Shown here: one piece after another, positions 1-7,906 of the stretch
Position numbering within the stretch: position 1 is the first letter of the stretch
Layout: each line of letters begins with the position of its first letter
From: an uncultured Eubacteriales bacterium
GTDB taxonomy: Bacteria > Bacillota_A > Clostridia > Christensenellales > Aristaeellaceae
Assembly: GCA_902766515.1 (NCBI GenBank)
Contig: CACXEB010000285.1
Span: 1-17,164, forward strand
Length of the DNA stretch: 17,164 nt
Direction of reading: 5' to 3'
Position numbers and translations under genes: made by a program
Notes under the pieces: model-generated
Told to the model about the DNA's origin: nothing
Database searches by the model: none
The model's input: only the letters and a program-made list of their open reading frames with translations

Positions 1-55
1 CAGGATGCCGGGCCAGTTTATACAGGGTATCGCAGTGGGTGTCACAGATCAGCAT
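1..55 (-). CDS. Membrane dipeptidase (peptidase M19), N-terminal fragment cut by window edge
   Basis: Only the first 18 codons are present; the gene runs off the low-coordinate end. The peptide begins MLICDTHCDTLYKLARHP. The D-T-H-C-D-T-L stretch matches the N-terminal His-x-Asp zinc-binding motif of renal-dipeptidase-like M19 enzymes (here H7 and D9), which hydrolyse dipeptides, including some with a D-residue, using a binuclear zinc site. I chose the ATG at 55. A GAAAGGG ribosome site lies 12 bases upstream, which is slightly far; an in-frame TTG at 64 sits only 3 bases from it, which is too close. It follows the FRG gene by 38 bases on the same strand. The call rests on one motif at the right place in the protein, so it is likely rather than certain. 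Confidence 0.62.
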   Translation of the reverse strand, partial: MLICDTHCDTLYKLARHP

Positions 56-93
56 ATTCGTCAACAGCCCTTTCAGTCAGACAGAAAACAGGA

Positions 94-906
94 TCAGTCT
101 TCGCGCCGCACCTGGTTGTAGACAGGTCCGAGGTTGGCGTACCGGCGGGTGATCCATCGGGCGATCCCGTCCAGGCCCGGATAGATCATGCGCTCCGAGA
201 TATTGATGTAGTCCAGCTTGTCGCGGATCTCGAGCTTCGTCTCCTTCGGGATCAGGATGCGCGTAAAGCAGTTTTCCAGCCCCGGCAGGTCGTTGATCGC
301 CACGGCCGGGTTGGTCGTCAGGGAAAAGAGCGCATACTGGTTGGCGATGCGGTTGACCGTGCTGGCCGGCTCGAAGAAGAAGGCGTAGGGCGCCGGTGAG
401 AACGCGTTGAGCGCCTCGTAGCTGGAGCCGATCCGGTCGAGCATGTCCATGGTGAAGATGCTCGTCTGGCGTTCATCCAGCTTTTCCTTGAGCGCCGGCG
501 GCAGCATGCGGTTGATGCCGTCCACGTCCGCGCACCAGATGACGCCGTCCTTGTCGTAGTCCTGCACCTCTTCCGTCGCGAAATGCGCCGCCACCAGGGG
601 AGAATAAGTCCAGTCCAGCAGGCGCGTGGGCAGCCCGAACTGCTGCGCCAGCGCCGCTGTCTGCCAGAAGGAGCCGACCGACTGCAGATCCGCATACCCG
701 TACTTCCGGAACGAGCGCAGCATGTGCTGCTCCAGCCCCAGGTTATGGGGGCAGGCGCGGTTGAGTGCAGGCTCCAGGATCCACGACGCCCGGCCCATAC
801 CCCGGTACACGCGGTTGTCCCGGTAGCGCATCAGGGCCGGGTTCCAGGTGTCGCGGAAGACTTCCTTCTGCAGGTCGATAAAGCTGTGTATGGTGATGTC
901 TTTCAT
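94..906 (-). CDS. FRG domain-containing protein
   Basis: This 270-residue cytoplasmic protein carries an FRG domain (named for a Phe/Tyr-Arg-Gly motif). Visible hallmarks are YRG at residues 34-36 followed by W-x-L-x-P-A-L-N-R (42-50), then AQQFGLPTRLLDWTYSPL (87-104) and AAHFA, the most conserved block of the family. There is no signal peptide or membrane segment. Biochemical function is unknown for most FRG proteins; the domain occurs alone or attached to other modules in bacteria and phages, sometimes in defence contexts, but nothing nearby indicates that here. The ATG at 906 has a GGAG ribosome site 9 bases upstream, and it starts 23 bases after the GH3 stop, so co-transcription with GH3 is likely. 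Domain call is firm; role is open. Confidence 0.85.
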   Translation of the reverse strand: MKDITIHSFIDLQKEVFRDTWNPALMRYRDNRVYRGMGRASWILEPALNRACPHNLGLEQHMLRSFRKYGYADLQSVGSFWQTAALAQQFGLPTRLLDWTYSPLVAAHFATEEVQDYDKDGVIWCADVDGINRMLPPALKEKLDERQTSIFTMDMLDRIGSSYEALNAFSPAPYAFFFEPASTVNRIANQYALFSLTTNPAVAINDLPGLENCFTRILIPKETKLEIRDKLDYINISERMIYPGLDGIARWITRRYANLGPVYNQVRRED

Positions 907-929
907 TCAGGATCGCTCCGGACGGACGG

Positions 930-3026
930 TTACAGGTCCACCCTGACCGCCGGGTGCCCGGTCAGCGCTTCCGTCCGCGCGTCGGGCTGGCCGACGCCCA
1001 CGTACAGCACAGCGCGGCCTTCCGGCACATGGCGGCCCTGGTCATCGACGACCAGGAAGGCCTTCTCATCCACGGGGATCTCCACCTCGGCCGTTCCGCC
1101 GGCGGGCACGAACGCACGCCGGAACGCGACCAGGCGCGGATGCTTCGGCGCGTGGACGCTGCCCTCGTTCTGGCAGTAGACCTGCGCCACATCCTCGGTA
1201 TCGCGGGCGCCGTCGTTGCAAAGGGTCACCCTGAGGACCAGACCGCCATCCGTGCAGACCGCCTCCGCGCCCCGCACGGACACATCGCCGTAGGTCAGGC
1301 CGTAGCCGAAGGGATACAGCGGGTCGGCATCCACATAGCGGTAGGTCCGTCCCCTGAGGCTGTAATCCGTGAAGTCCGGCATCTCGTCCAGCTGCGCGTT
1401 CCGGTAGAAGGTGACGGGCAGCTTGCCGGAGGGCGACACGCGGCCGAACAGGATGTCCGCCACCGCCTGGCCGCCCTGCGCGCCGGGATACCAGCACTGC
1501 AGCACCGCCCGCGCCTTTTCGCCCGCTTCACCCAGGTCAATGGCGCTGCCGGTCGTCAGGCAGATGACCGTCGGCTTGCCGACCTTCAGCACCGCTTCCA
1601 TCATGCGGCGCTGGGACGCGGGCAGCCAGAGGTCCTTCTTGTCGGCGGAACCGTAGGGATTGCTGGTATCGCCCTGCTCTCCCTCCAGCGTCTCATCCAG
1701 TCCGACCACGATGACCACCGCGTCGCTGTTTTCCGCCACGGTGAGCGCTTCGCTCAGCAGGTCGTCCCGCTCGGCGGACAGCCCGGAATTCTTATCCCGG
1801 AACAGGTGCGCGCCCTGGGCGCAGTAGACCCTGACCTTGCCCCGCAGCGCATCCTGGATGCCCGTCTGGATGGTGACATAGCGGGAGGAGCTGCCATGGT
1901 AATTGCCGATCAGGGACGCGACGCTGTCCGCGTTGGGGCCGATGACGCCCAGGGTGCGGATGGCGTTCTCATCAAGCGGCAGCATTCCGTCGTTTTTGAG
2001 CAGCACGCAGGCCTTGCGGGCAGCTTCCTGCGCCTTGGCCAGGTGCTCCGGGCACTCGACCACCGAATAGGGGATCCTGTCGTACTCGCTGCCCTCGCCC
2101 AGGATATCCAGCATATAGCGGGTGGTCATCAGGCGCACCGCGCTCTTCCGGATCGTTTCCTCGCTGATCTTGCCCGCCATGTACGCGGCGATCACGTGCT
2201 GGTAGGTGCAGCCGCAGTTCAGGTCGCAGCCGGCATTCAGCGCCATCGCCGCGGAATCCACGGGATTGTCCGTCACATGGTGTCCCTCATGGAAATCCTG
2301 GATCGCCCAGCAGTCCGACACGAAGTGCCCCTGGAAGCCCCACTCCTGCCGGAGCCGGCGCATCAGGTCGCTGCTCGCGCAGCACGGCTCGCCGTTGGTA
2401 CGGTTGTACGCGCCCATGACGGACTCGACGCCGGCTTCGCGCACCAGCGCCTCAAACGCGGGCAGGTATGTTTCCGCCATGTCCTTTTCGGAGGCGATGG
2501 CGTCAAAGGAATGGCGCAGGTCCTCCGGGCCGGAGTGGACCGCGAAGTGCTTGGCGCACGCGGCGGCCTTCATCGTATCGCCCTTGCCCTGCAGGCCGCG
2601 CACATAGGCGGTGCCGATCGCCGCCGTCAGCGTCGGATCCTCGCCGAAGGTTTCCTGGCCGCGGCCCCAGCGGGGATCACGGAAAATATTGATGTTCGGC
2701 GACCAGAAGGTCAGCCCCTTGTAAATGTCCCTGTCGCCGTGCGCGCTGGCCGCGTTGTACTTTGCCCGGCCTTCGGTCGCCGCCACGTCGCCCAGGGCTT
2801 CCACCAGCTCCGGATCAAACGTCGCCGCCATGCCGATGGCCTGCGGGAACATCGTCGCCATCCCGGCGCGCGCCACGCCGTGCAGCGCTTCGTTCCACCA
2901 GTTGTAGGCGGGGATGCCCAGCCTGTCGATCGCCGGGGCCTGATAGCTCAGCTGGGAGGCAGCCTCCTCCAGCGTCATCTGCGCGACCAGCGCTTCCGCG
3001 CGCTTCTTTGCTTCCGCTCGTTTCAT
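930..3026 (-). CDS. Glycoside hydrolase family 3 beta-glycosidase, probable beta-xylosidase type, cytoplasmic
   Basis: This 698-residue enzyme has full GH3 architecture: an N-terminal barrel (about 15-310), an alpha/beta sandwich (about 330-540) and a C-terminal fibronectin III-like domain (from about 590). The nucleophile is expected to be D238 in the VSDCWAI motif. K159-H160 is the substrate-contact pair. The acid/base is probably E448 or E450 in GLDETLEGEQGD. The start, YNWWNEALHGVARAG (41-55) followed by MFPQAIG, is typical of the GH3 branch containing bacterial and plant beta-xylosidases and arabinosidases, so removal of xylose, arabinose or glucose from short oligosaccharides is the likely reaction. 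Lack of a signal peptide implies imported substrates. The ATG at 3026 has AGGGAG 8 bases upstream. Substrate cannot be fixed from sequence alone. Confidence 0.93.
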   Translation of the reverse strand: MKRAEAKKRAEALVAQMTLEEAASQLSYQAPAIDRLGIPAYNWWNEALHGVARAGMATMFPQAIGMAATFDPELVEALGDVAATEGRAKYNAASAHGDRDIYKGLTFWSPNINIFRDPRWGRGQETFGEDPTLTAAIGTAYVRGLQGKGDTMKAAACAKHFAVHSGPEDLRHSFDAIASEKDMAETYLPAFEALVREAGVESVMGAYNRTNGEPCCASSDLMRRLRQEWGFQGHFVSDCWAIQDFHEGHHVTDNPVDSAAMALNAGCDLNCGCTYQHVIAAYMAGKISEETIRKSAVRLMTTRYMLDILGEGSEYDRIPYSVVECPEHLAKAQEAARKACVLLKNDGMLPLDENAIRTLGVIGPNADSVASLIGNYHGSSSRYVTIQTGIQDALRGKVRVYCAQGAHLFRDKNSGLSAERDDLLSEALTVAENSDAVVIVVGLDETLEGEQGDTSNPYGSADKKDLWLPASQRRMMEAVLKVGKPTVICLTTGSAIDLGEAGEKARAVLQCWYPGAQGGQAVADILFGRVSPSGKLPVTFYRNAQLDEMPDFTDYSLRGRTYRYVDADPLYPFGYGLTYGDVSVRGAEAVCTDGGLVLRVTLCNDGARDTEDVAQVYCQNEGSVHAPKHPRLVAFRRAFVPAGGTAEVEIPVDEKAFLVVDDQGRHVPEGRAVLYVGVGQPDARTEALTGHPAVRVDL

Positions 3027-3140
3027 GGTCCATTCTCCCTTCGTTGTTGAACTGTTATGGTCAAGGCACGATCACAGGCGCCGGTACGCCCGCCGTTTCC
3101 GCGGACAGGGCGATGGCCGCGCCCCCTTTCGCTTCGGAAT
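3027..3140 (-). other. Intergenic gap with a coding-like remnant frame
   Basis: This 114-base gap between the MATE exporter and GH3 is the longest in the window. I found no convincing promoter or T-tailed hairpin. On the minus strand one frame stays open from inside the MATE 3' end to a TGA at 3063-3061 and encodes ...SEAKGGAAIALSAETAGVPA..., with mostly G or C at third positions like a real gene. It has no good start codon. It could be the 3' remnant of a lost gene, or chance in GC-rich DNA. The GH3 ribosome site (AGGGAG) lies at its end. Confidence 0.3.
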
Positions 3141-4565
3141 TCAATCCGCCTCCTGCGGCGCTGCGGCATCCAGCGGCTTCAGCATCTTCCGGTCGCAGGC
3201 GCGGAACATGAGCAGGCTGAGCGCCAGGGAAACCCCCTCGGCGATCACGAAGCACCACCAGACGGCAGCCACGGTGCCGAAGGTTTCCTTCAGCAGGTAG
3301 GCGGCGGGCAGCAGCACCAGCAGCTGGCGGCAGATGCTGATGATCATGCTGTACATGCCCTTGCCGACGGCCTGGAACACGTTGCTCAGCGTGATGCCGA
3401 CCGCGGCGGGAATAAAGCACCAGCTGATGGTGCGCAGCGCCGCCTCGCCGATGTCGCGCATCTGCTTCGCGAGCTCCGGCTCGGCATCCGACTGGAAGAT
3501 GCTCATCAGCAGGCCCGGGAAAAACTGGAACAGGAGCATACCGACCAGCATGATGCTCCCTGCCCAGGTCAGGCAGACCCGCACCGACTCATACACGCGG
3601 CTGCGGTTCCTGGCCCCGTAATTGTAGCCGACGATGGCGATCATGCCCGATCCCAGGCCGAAGACGGGCATGAAGATGAAGGACTGGAGCTTGAAATACA
3701 CGTTCAGCACGTTGACGGCGGCGTTGCCCTCCGCGAAGCCGCTCAGCAGCCCGTTCATGCCGATGTTCATAACGGAGCCGATCGCCTGCATGACCGTGCT
3801 GGGCAGGCCGACCGACAGGATGCCGGCAATCAGCGCCGGGTCCACCCTGAAGTCCGCCCTGCGCAGGGCCAGCTCGGTATTCTTCCGCTGGTTCAGCACA
3901 AAGCCCAGGCCGCCGCTCACAAACTGACCGATGACCGTCGCGATGGCCGCGCCGCGCACGCCGAACTGCGGGCAGCCCAGGTAGCCGAAGATCATGATCG
4001 GGTCCAGGATGATGTTGGTCACCGCGCCCGCCAGCTGCGTCACCATTGAAAGCGTGGTATTGCCGGTCGACTGCAGCATCCGCTCGAACAGGAGCGCCAT
4101 GAAAATGCCCTGGCTGAAGACCGTCACCGTGGTCAGGTAGCTGACCCCCATCTCCCGGATGGTGTCGGCGTTCATCAGCTGGTCGGACACCAGCGCGCCC
4201 ATGATCGGCTTCGCGAACAGCAGCCCGACGAACATGAACAGCAGGGTGCCGGCCGCTTCGATCAGCAGGCCGTTCCACGCGGCGCGGCGGGCTTCATTAC
4301 GCTGTCCGGCGCCCAGCCTGCGGCTCAGCAGGCTGCCGATGCCCACACCCATGCCGATGGCCAGGGAGCCCATCAGCATCTGGATCGGGAAAGCCAGGGA
4401 TACCGCCGTCAGGGCATGGGGGCTGAACCGGGACACAAAGATGCTGTCCACCACGTTGTACATCGCCTGCACGATCATGCTGATCATGATCGGCAGCGAT
4501 ACCTTCGGCACCAGCTTCCGCATGGGCATTTCGCCCAGCATCCTTGAACGTTCTGAAGACTGCAT
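3141..4565 (-). CDS. MATE family efflux transporter
   Basis: This 474-residue, highly hydrophobic protein is of normal MATE length (about 450-480) and has about 12 membrane segments. It probably exports cationic drugs, dyes or metabolites in exchange for Na+ or H+. The family signature is visible in the first half: LPIMISMIVQAMYNVVDSIFV near residues 24-44, the G-rich loop SLLSRRLGAGQ, and FERMLQSTGNT followed by NIILDPIMIFG. The second half repeats the fold (GLPSTVMQAIGSVMN; GYNYGARNRSRV). It resembles the DinF/NorM-like clostridial group; substrate is unknown. The ATG at 4565 has GGAGG 9 bases upstream. It lies between the PAP2 phosphatase and GH3 on the same strand, with small gaps both sides. 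Confidence 0.93.
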   Translation of the reverse strand: MQSSERSRMLGEMPMRKLVPKVSLPIMISMIVQAMYNVVDSIFVSRFSPHALTAVSLAFPIQMLMGSLAIGMGVGIGSLLSRRLGAGQRNEARRAAWNGLLIEAAGTLLFMFVGLLFAKPIMGALVSDQLMNADTIREMGVSYLTTVTVFSQGIFMALLFERMLQSTGNTTLSMVTQLAGAVTNIILDPIMIFGYLGCPQFGVRGAAIATVIGQFVSGGLGFVLNQRKNTELALRRADFRVDPALIAGILSVGLPSTVMQAIGSVMNIGMNGLLSGFAEGNAAVNVLNVYFKLQSFIFMPVFGLGSGMIAIVGYNYGARNRSRVYESVRVCLTWAGSIMLVGMLLFQFFPGLLMSIFQSDAEPELAKQMRDIGEAALRTISWCFIPAAVGITLSNVFQAVGKGMYSMIISICRQLLVLLPAAYLLKETFGTVAAVWWCFVIAEGVSLALSLLMFRACDRKMLKPLDAAAPQEAD

Positions 4566-4580
4566 GGCGTTGATCCTCCG

Positions 4581-4608
4581 TCCCCGGGCGGCAGCGTCCG
4601 TCCGGGGA
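4581..4608 (-). other. GC-rich hairpin between PAP2 and MATE genes
   Basis: On the transcribed strand TCCCCGG pairs with CCGGGGA over 7 bp, with a 14-base loop, in the 72-base gap upstream of the MATE start. It has no T run, so it is not a standard terminator. It stands a few bases before the MATE ribosome site and could affect its access or RNA stability. It may also be chance in GC-rich DNA. Confidence 0.3.
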
Positions 4609-4637
4609 TGCTTTCGATGATTGATTCCGGCGGTCGG

Positions 4638-5564
4638 TCAGTTGAGCACCCTGACCTTCGCAAAGAGCATCGGGTACAGGGCAAAATCCACAAACGCGAT
4701 CACGGCGTAGCGGGCGCACCGGACGAACAGGGCGCCATAGGTGCCGCTGTCCAGGAAGCTGCGCGGGAAGGGCAGCTTCAGCAGGGTGTTGAGCGCCAGG
4801 TAGATCACACCGCCGCCGATCAGGCGCAGCGCCATGCTCAGCGGTTTGCGGGTGTCCTGGAAGCGGACGTATTTTTCCTCCACGACAGCGCCGGCCACAA
4901 AACCGATCAGCAGGCCCAGCCCGGAGAAATAATCCGCGCTGCGGCAGTAGAAGACGCCGGGCAGGGCCGTCGCCAGCAGGATCCCGTAAAACACGTATGG
5001 ATTGCGCACCGCTTTCCTGAGCTTCGGCAGCAGCAGCACGATCAGACCGCCCACCGCCCAGCCGGCGATGACGTCCGTCGGGTAATGCGCGCCGACCGCG
5101 ACCCGGGAGATGCCCACCAGCAGCGGCAGAACAATCGCCGCGGCGGTCAGCCATCCCTTCCGGAAGACGGCCGCCAGGGATCCGTACATGCCCACGGCAT
5201 TGGCGGAATGCCCGCTGGGGAAGGAGTACCCCTGCGCGGCGATGTCCTCCGCCGGCGCCGAGGGATCGATCAGGCGCTTGAGCCCGATGCCCTCGTGATC
5301 CAGGTAGGGCCGGCGGCGCAGGGCCACATTCTTCACCATGGGAAACCAGACGTTGATCATCAGCAGGTTCAGGCCGACCCGCTTTCCCAGTTCCTTATTC
5401 AGCGACCAGTAGAGGAAGCCCAGCAGGAAGACCAGCAGCAGCTCCTCCCCTAAAAAGGAGAACGCCGACAGGATCCGCATCGCCGCATCGGAGAGGTTGG
5501 CCTGCAGCCATTGCATCAGGCTGACTTCCCACCCGAAAAAGAACGTATTGCCAACAGCAGTCAT
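4638..5564 (-). CDS. PAP2 (phosphatidic acid phosphatase type 2) family membrane phosphatase
   Basis: This 308-residue membrane protein has the complete three-part PAP2 catalytic signature: K78-x6-R85-P86, PSGH at 116-119, and SR-x5-H-x3-D at S153, R154, H160 and D164. H119 should be the general acid/base and H160 the phospho-accepting nucleophile. Such enzymes dephosphorylate lipid phosphates (phosphatidic acid, PGP, undecaprenyl diphosphate) at the membrane surface. The protein is longer than minimal PAP2 enzymes (about 200) because of roughly 130 extra C-terminal residues with further membrane segments, as in some clostridial homologues. The ATG at 5564 has AAGGA 7 bases upstream and lies 26 bases past the previous stop. 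Substrate is not determinable here. Confidence 0.92.
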   Translation of the reverse strand: MTAVGNTFFFGWEVSLMQWLQANLSDAAMRILSAFSFLGEELLLVFLLGFLYWSLNKELGKRVGLNLLMINVWFPMVKNVALRRRPYLDHEGIGLKRLIDPSAPAEDIAAQGYSFPSGHSANAVGMYGSLAAVFRKGWLTAAAIVLPLLVGISRVAVGAHYPTDVIAGWAVGGLIVLLLPKLRKAVRNPYVFYGILLATALPGVFYCRSADYFSGLGLLIGFVAGAVVEEKYVRFQDTRKPLSMALRLIGGGVIYLALNTLLKLPFPRSFLDSGTYGALFVRCARYAVIAFVDFALYPMLFAKVRVLN

Positions 5565-5590
5565 GAATCTGTCCTTTCAGCAAAAAGCGA

Positions 5591-7336
5591 TCAATGGATG
5601 ATCTGGTACAGGCTGTACTGGCCGGGCATCGCTTCCATCTCGAACACGGCCTCACCGCCGCGGATATACAGCGGCATCACGCGGCGGTCATGGATGGGGT
5701 CATACAGGAAGCGGGCGTCGCGGACATGCACGCGGATGACGGTGCGCTGGACCCCTTCCATGACGAACGGATAGGTCACAAAGGTGTCGTTGTCATAGAC
5801 AAACAGGCCGACGCGGGCCGGTCCCTCCAGCCAGACGCCGTTCACCGGGAACGCCTGGCGGATGCGGCTCAGGACGGCGTCCGGCAGCCGGTACAGGTCC
5901 GGCATGGCGTCCGGCACCGCCAGCGTCCACAGGTGACCGTCCATGTAATCGTCCCTGAGCAGGATGCCGTAGCTCTCCTCATCATGGGCCGCCTTGACCA
6001 CCGCCCAGGTGGCGTTGTTGCGAAATTCCGCGACGGGCAGGCTCACGGGCCGGACCCCCTCCGGATAGACGCAGCGGCCGCTGTCGGCGGCTTCCACACG
6101 GTACCGGTCCGCCGTGATATGGCGCCCGGCCAGCCGCACGGAGGTGAGCCGTTCCAGCCCGCGCCCGCGGACGGCGACCACAAAGCCGGTGGTGACGATG
6201 GCGTCGCCGCCCGTAAGGCGCAGCCATTTTTCCAGCTTGGCCACCACGTCCGGATCGCAGGCGGAAGACCGGGTCAGCAGGATCTGGTCCGCTTCCTTCG
6301 GGAAATACGGCGTGCAGATGACCGGCAGGCCGGCCATGCCCAGGAAGTCCTGCACATTGTCCTCGCCCTGGCAATGGTCCGGCAGGTAGCAGGCGATGCC
6401 GTCGATCCGCCCCGCGTGGTCCAGCACCTCGTCCAGCTTGTCCAGCTGGTAGCCCAGGGCCGGCGTGTACATATGATCCGCCATGGACTGGAAGCAGAAC
6501 AGCATTAGCTCCCGGGGCCTCGCGAACGCCGTCAGGTAGGCCTGCTCCAGGTAATGCTCCGTGATATGGGTATCGAAGTTGTCAAACCAGCCGCCGCCGT
6601 TATGGCCCGGCCACATGTTCTCCATGTAGGTCATCAGGGAGAAGCTCAGGTAACGCGGCAGGTGCTGGTCCGTCGTGACCGGATCGCGGGTTTCCGTACC
6701 GGTATAGATGCGGTCGAACATCTTGCGCTGCGCCTCGGGATTATAGCCTGTCTCCTGGTAGCTTTCCGCCCAGTTGGGATACTTGATGGTGATCAGGCAG
6801 TGCGGGTTCGCGGCCCGGGCCGGTCCGATGATGTCCTCCTCGCTGACCCGCCGCATCAGATCCAGCCGGTAGCGCTGCCAGCTGCCGTCCGTGATGCCGT
6901 GCGCCTTGTTGAAGGCGTTCCGCTCCCGTACGCAGTCGGCGCACGTGCAGTTGGTAAAGAAGAAGTCATCGATGATGAACTCATCGAAATGCTGCCCGAT
7001 ATAGGCGCTCACCTCGCGCAGCTTTGCCCGCATGGCGGGGTCGTTGTAGCACAGCGTATCAAACAGGCGCGCCTTGGGCTTCGCGCCTTCGGGCGTCCGC
7101 ATGACCGTTGTCAGACCGCCCGCCACCTGGATGCCGCGGGACTCAAACACCTCGCGGCACATCTCGATCTGCTCATGCGACGCAAGCACGCCGCGCCAGG
7201 GCTCCAGGTATACCTTGTCCAGGCGGAGATGGCGGAGGACAAAATCCAGCTGCGCTTCCAGCTTCTCCCTTGTCACGGTCGCTGTCGCCTGCGCCACGAA
7301 GTACGTGGTGAGGGTAAAATTGCGGTAATGGCCCAT
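5591..7336 (-). CDS. Uncharacterised protein with glycosidase-like (GH42-like?) layout
   Basis: I do not recognise a named family for this 581-residue soluble protein. Residues about 1-300 look like an alpha/beta barrel: LDKVYLEPWRG (about 39-49), IIDDFFFTNCTCADC (121-135) with two acidic residues at a strand end followed by a Cys-x-Cys-x2-Cys cluster, and ITIKYPNWAES near 183. Residues about 310-390 resemble the amidotransferase-like second domain of GH42 enzymes (LPVICTPYF; DPDVVAKLEKWLRLTGG; TTGF). The last 190 residues look beta-rich. An intracellular glycosidase-like enzyme is my inference, helped by the GH3 gene nearby. I chose the ATG at 7336 because GGGAGG is 6 bases upstream; the TTG at 7342 abuts that site. 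It starts 21 bases after the preceding gene. The gene is certain; the function is not. Confidence 0.6.
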   Translation of the reverse strand: MGHYRNFTLTTYFVAQATATVTREKLEAQLDFVLRHLRLDKVYLEPWRGVLASHEQIEMCREVFESRGIQVAGGLTTVMRTPEGAKPKARLFDTLCYNDPAMRAKLREVSAYIGQHFDEFIIDDFFFTNCTCADCVRERNAFNKAHGITDGSWQRYRLDLMRRVSEEDIIGPARAANPHCLITIKYPNWAESYQETGYNPEAQRKMFDRIYTGTETRDPVTTDQHLPRYLSFSLMTYMENMWPGHNGGGWFDNFDTHITEHYLEQAYLTAFARPRELMLFCFQSMADHMYTPALGYQLDKLDEVLDHAGRIDGIACYLPDHCQGEDNVQDFLGMAGLPVICTPYFPKEADQILLTRSSACDPDVVAKLEKWLRLTGGDAIVTTGFVVAVRGRGLERLTSVRLAGRHITADRYRVEAADSGRCVYPEGVRPVSLPVAEFRNNATWAVVKAAHDEESYGILLRDDYMDGHLWTLAVPDAMPDLYRLPDAVLSRIRQAFPVNGVWLEGPARVGLFVYDNDTFVTYPFVMEGVQRTVIRVHVRDARFLYDPIHDRRVMPLYIRGGEAVFEMEAMPGQYSLYQIIH

Positions 7337-7357
7337 ATTCAACCTCCCGTTTGATCA

Positions 7358-7903
7358 TCAGTATTTTCTGCAGCGGTCTGCTACCCGCTGCCGGTCAAGC
7401 TGTGTCAGTGATTCCGCCGGCCTCACGGCGGCCAGGACGCGCCGCTGCATCAGCGCGGCGGGCTCCAGCAGGTTGCGCTGCCGCGCGATTTCCCGGCGGT
7501 CACGCGCCTCCAGCGGCGCGTACGCGTTGTAGGCGGCGTACCGCCGGCCATCGCTGCCTGTCCTGCGGGTCAGATACCAGCCCGCGAGCAGGCAGGCGCA
7601 CAGCGCCGCGTATCCGGCGTCGACCGCCGTCATGTCCCGGGGCCAGCACAGCGCGAGCGCCTGCGCCGGCACCATCAGCGCCGACACCAGGCATCCGGCG
7701 CCCAGCCCCCTGTGCCACCGGTCAAAATACCGCCGGTACATCCAGTGCTGCAGGCCGCACAGCCGTTCCAGGGGGGTCAGGCTGCGCCAGATCAGCTCCG
7801 CCTGCGCAAACTCGAACGCGCTAAAAAACAGGGCGTCCAGCCGCCTTGCGCACCAGCGGCACATGACGATCGCCAGCGCCGCGGCGGCGACGGCCGCGTA
7901 CAT
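7358..7903 (-). CDS. Hypothetical membrane protein, unrecognised
   Basis: This 181-residue protein matches no family I know. It has a short hydrophobic N-terminus (2-15), two probable membrane segments (about 68-87 and 93-112), and an Arg-rich tail (about 113-181) that should be cytoplasmic by the positive-inside rule. Four Cys residues fall in hydrophobic stretches. The start is well supported: the ATG at 7903 lies 3 bases past the RNase HI stop, and an AGGAGGAGGA ribosome site (7911-7920) sits within the last codons of rnhA, which it shares. It is therefore very likely co-translated with rnhA. No motif suggests a catalytic role. Confidence 0.7.
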   Translation of the reverse strand: MYAAVAAAALAIVMCRWCARRLDALFFSAFEFAQAELIWRSLTPLERLCGLQHWMYRRYFDRWHRGLGAGCLVSALMVPAQALALCWPRDMTAVDAGYAALCACLLAGWYLTRRTGSDGRRYAAYNAYAPLEARDRREIARQRNLLEPAALMQRRVLAAVRPAESLTQLDRQRVADRCRKY

Positions 7904-7906
7904 GGC

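Noticed and set aside
1..906. An FRG-based phage defence island
   Set aside because: No nuclease, TIR, toxin-antitoxin, integrase or other defence genes nearby; the neighbours are metabolic enzymes.
954..3050. A 698-codon open frame on the plus strand, opposite GH3
   Set aside because: It mirrors the GH3 gene codon for codon. Its product is rich in His, Arg, Gln and Ala with no known motif, as expected for the antisense of GC-rich coding DNA.
3027..3140. A promoter for GH3 using TTGACC near 3062
   Set aside because: No recognisable -10 box at 16-18 bases downstream; the match is isolated.
4581..4608. The PAP2/MATE hairpin as a rho-independent terminator
   Set aside because: It has no run of T after the stem, a 14-base loop and only 7 pairs; it is listed as a hairpin only.
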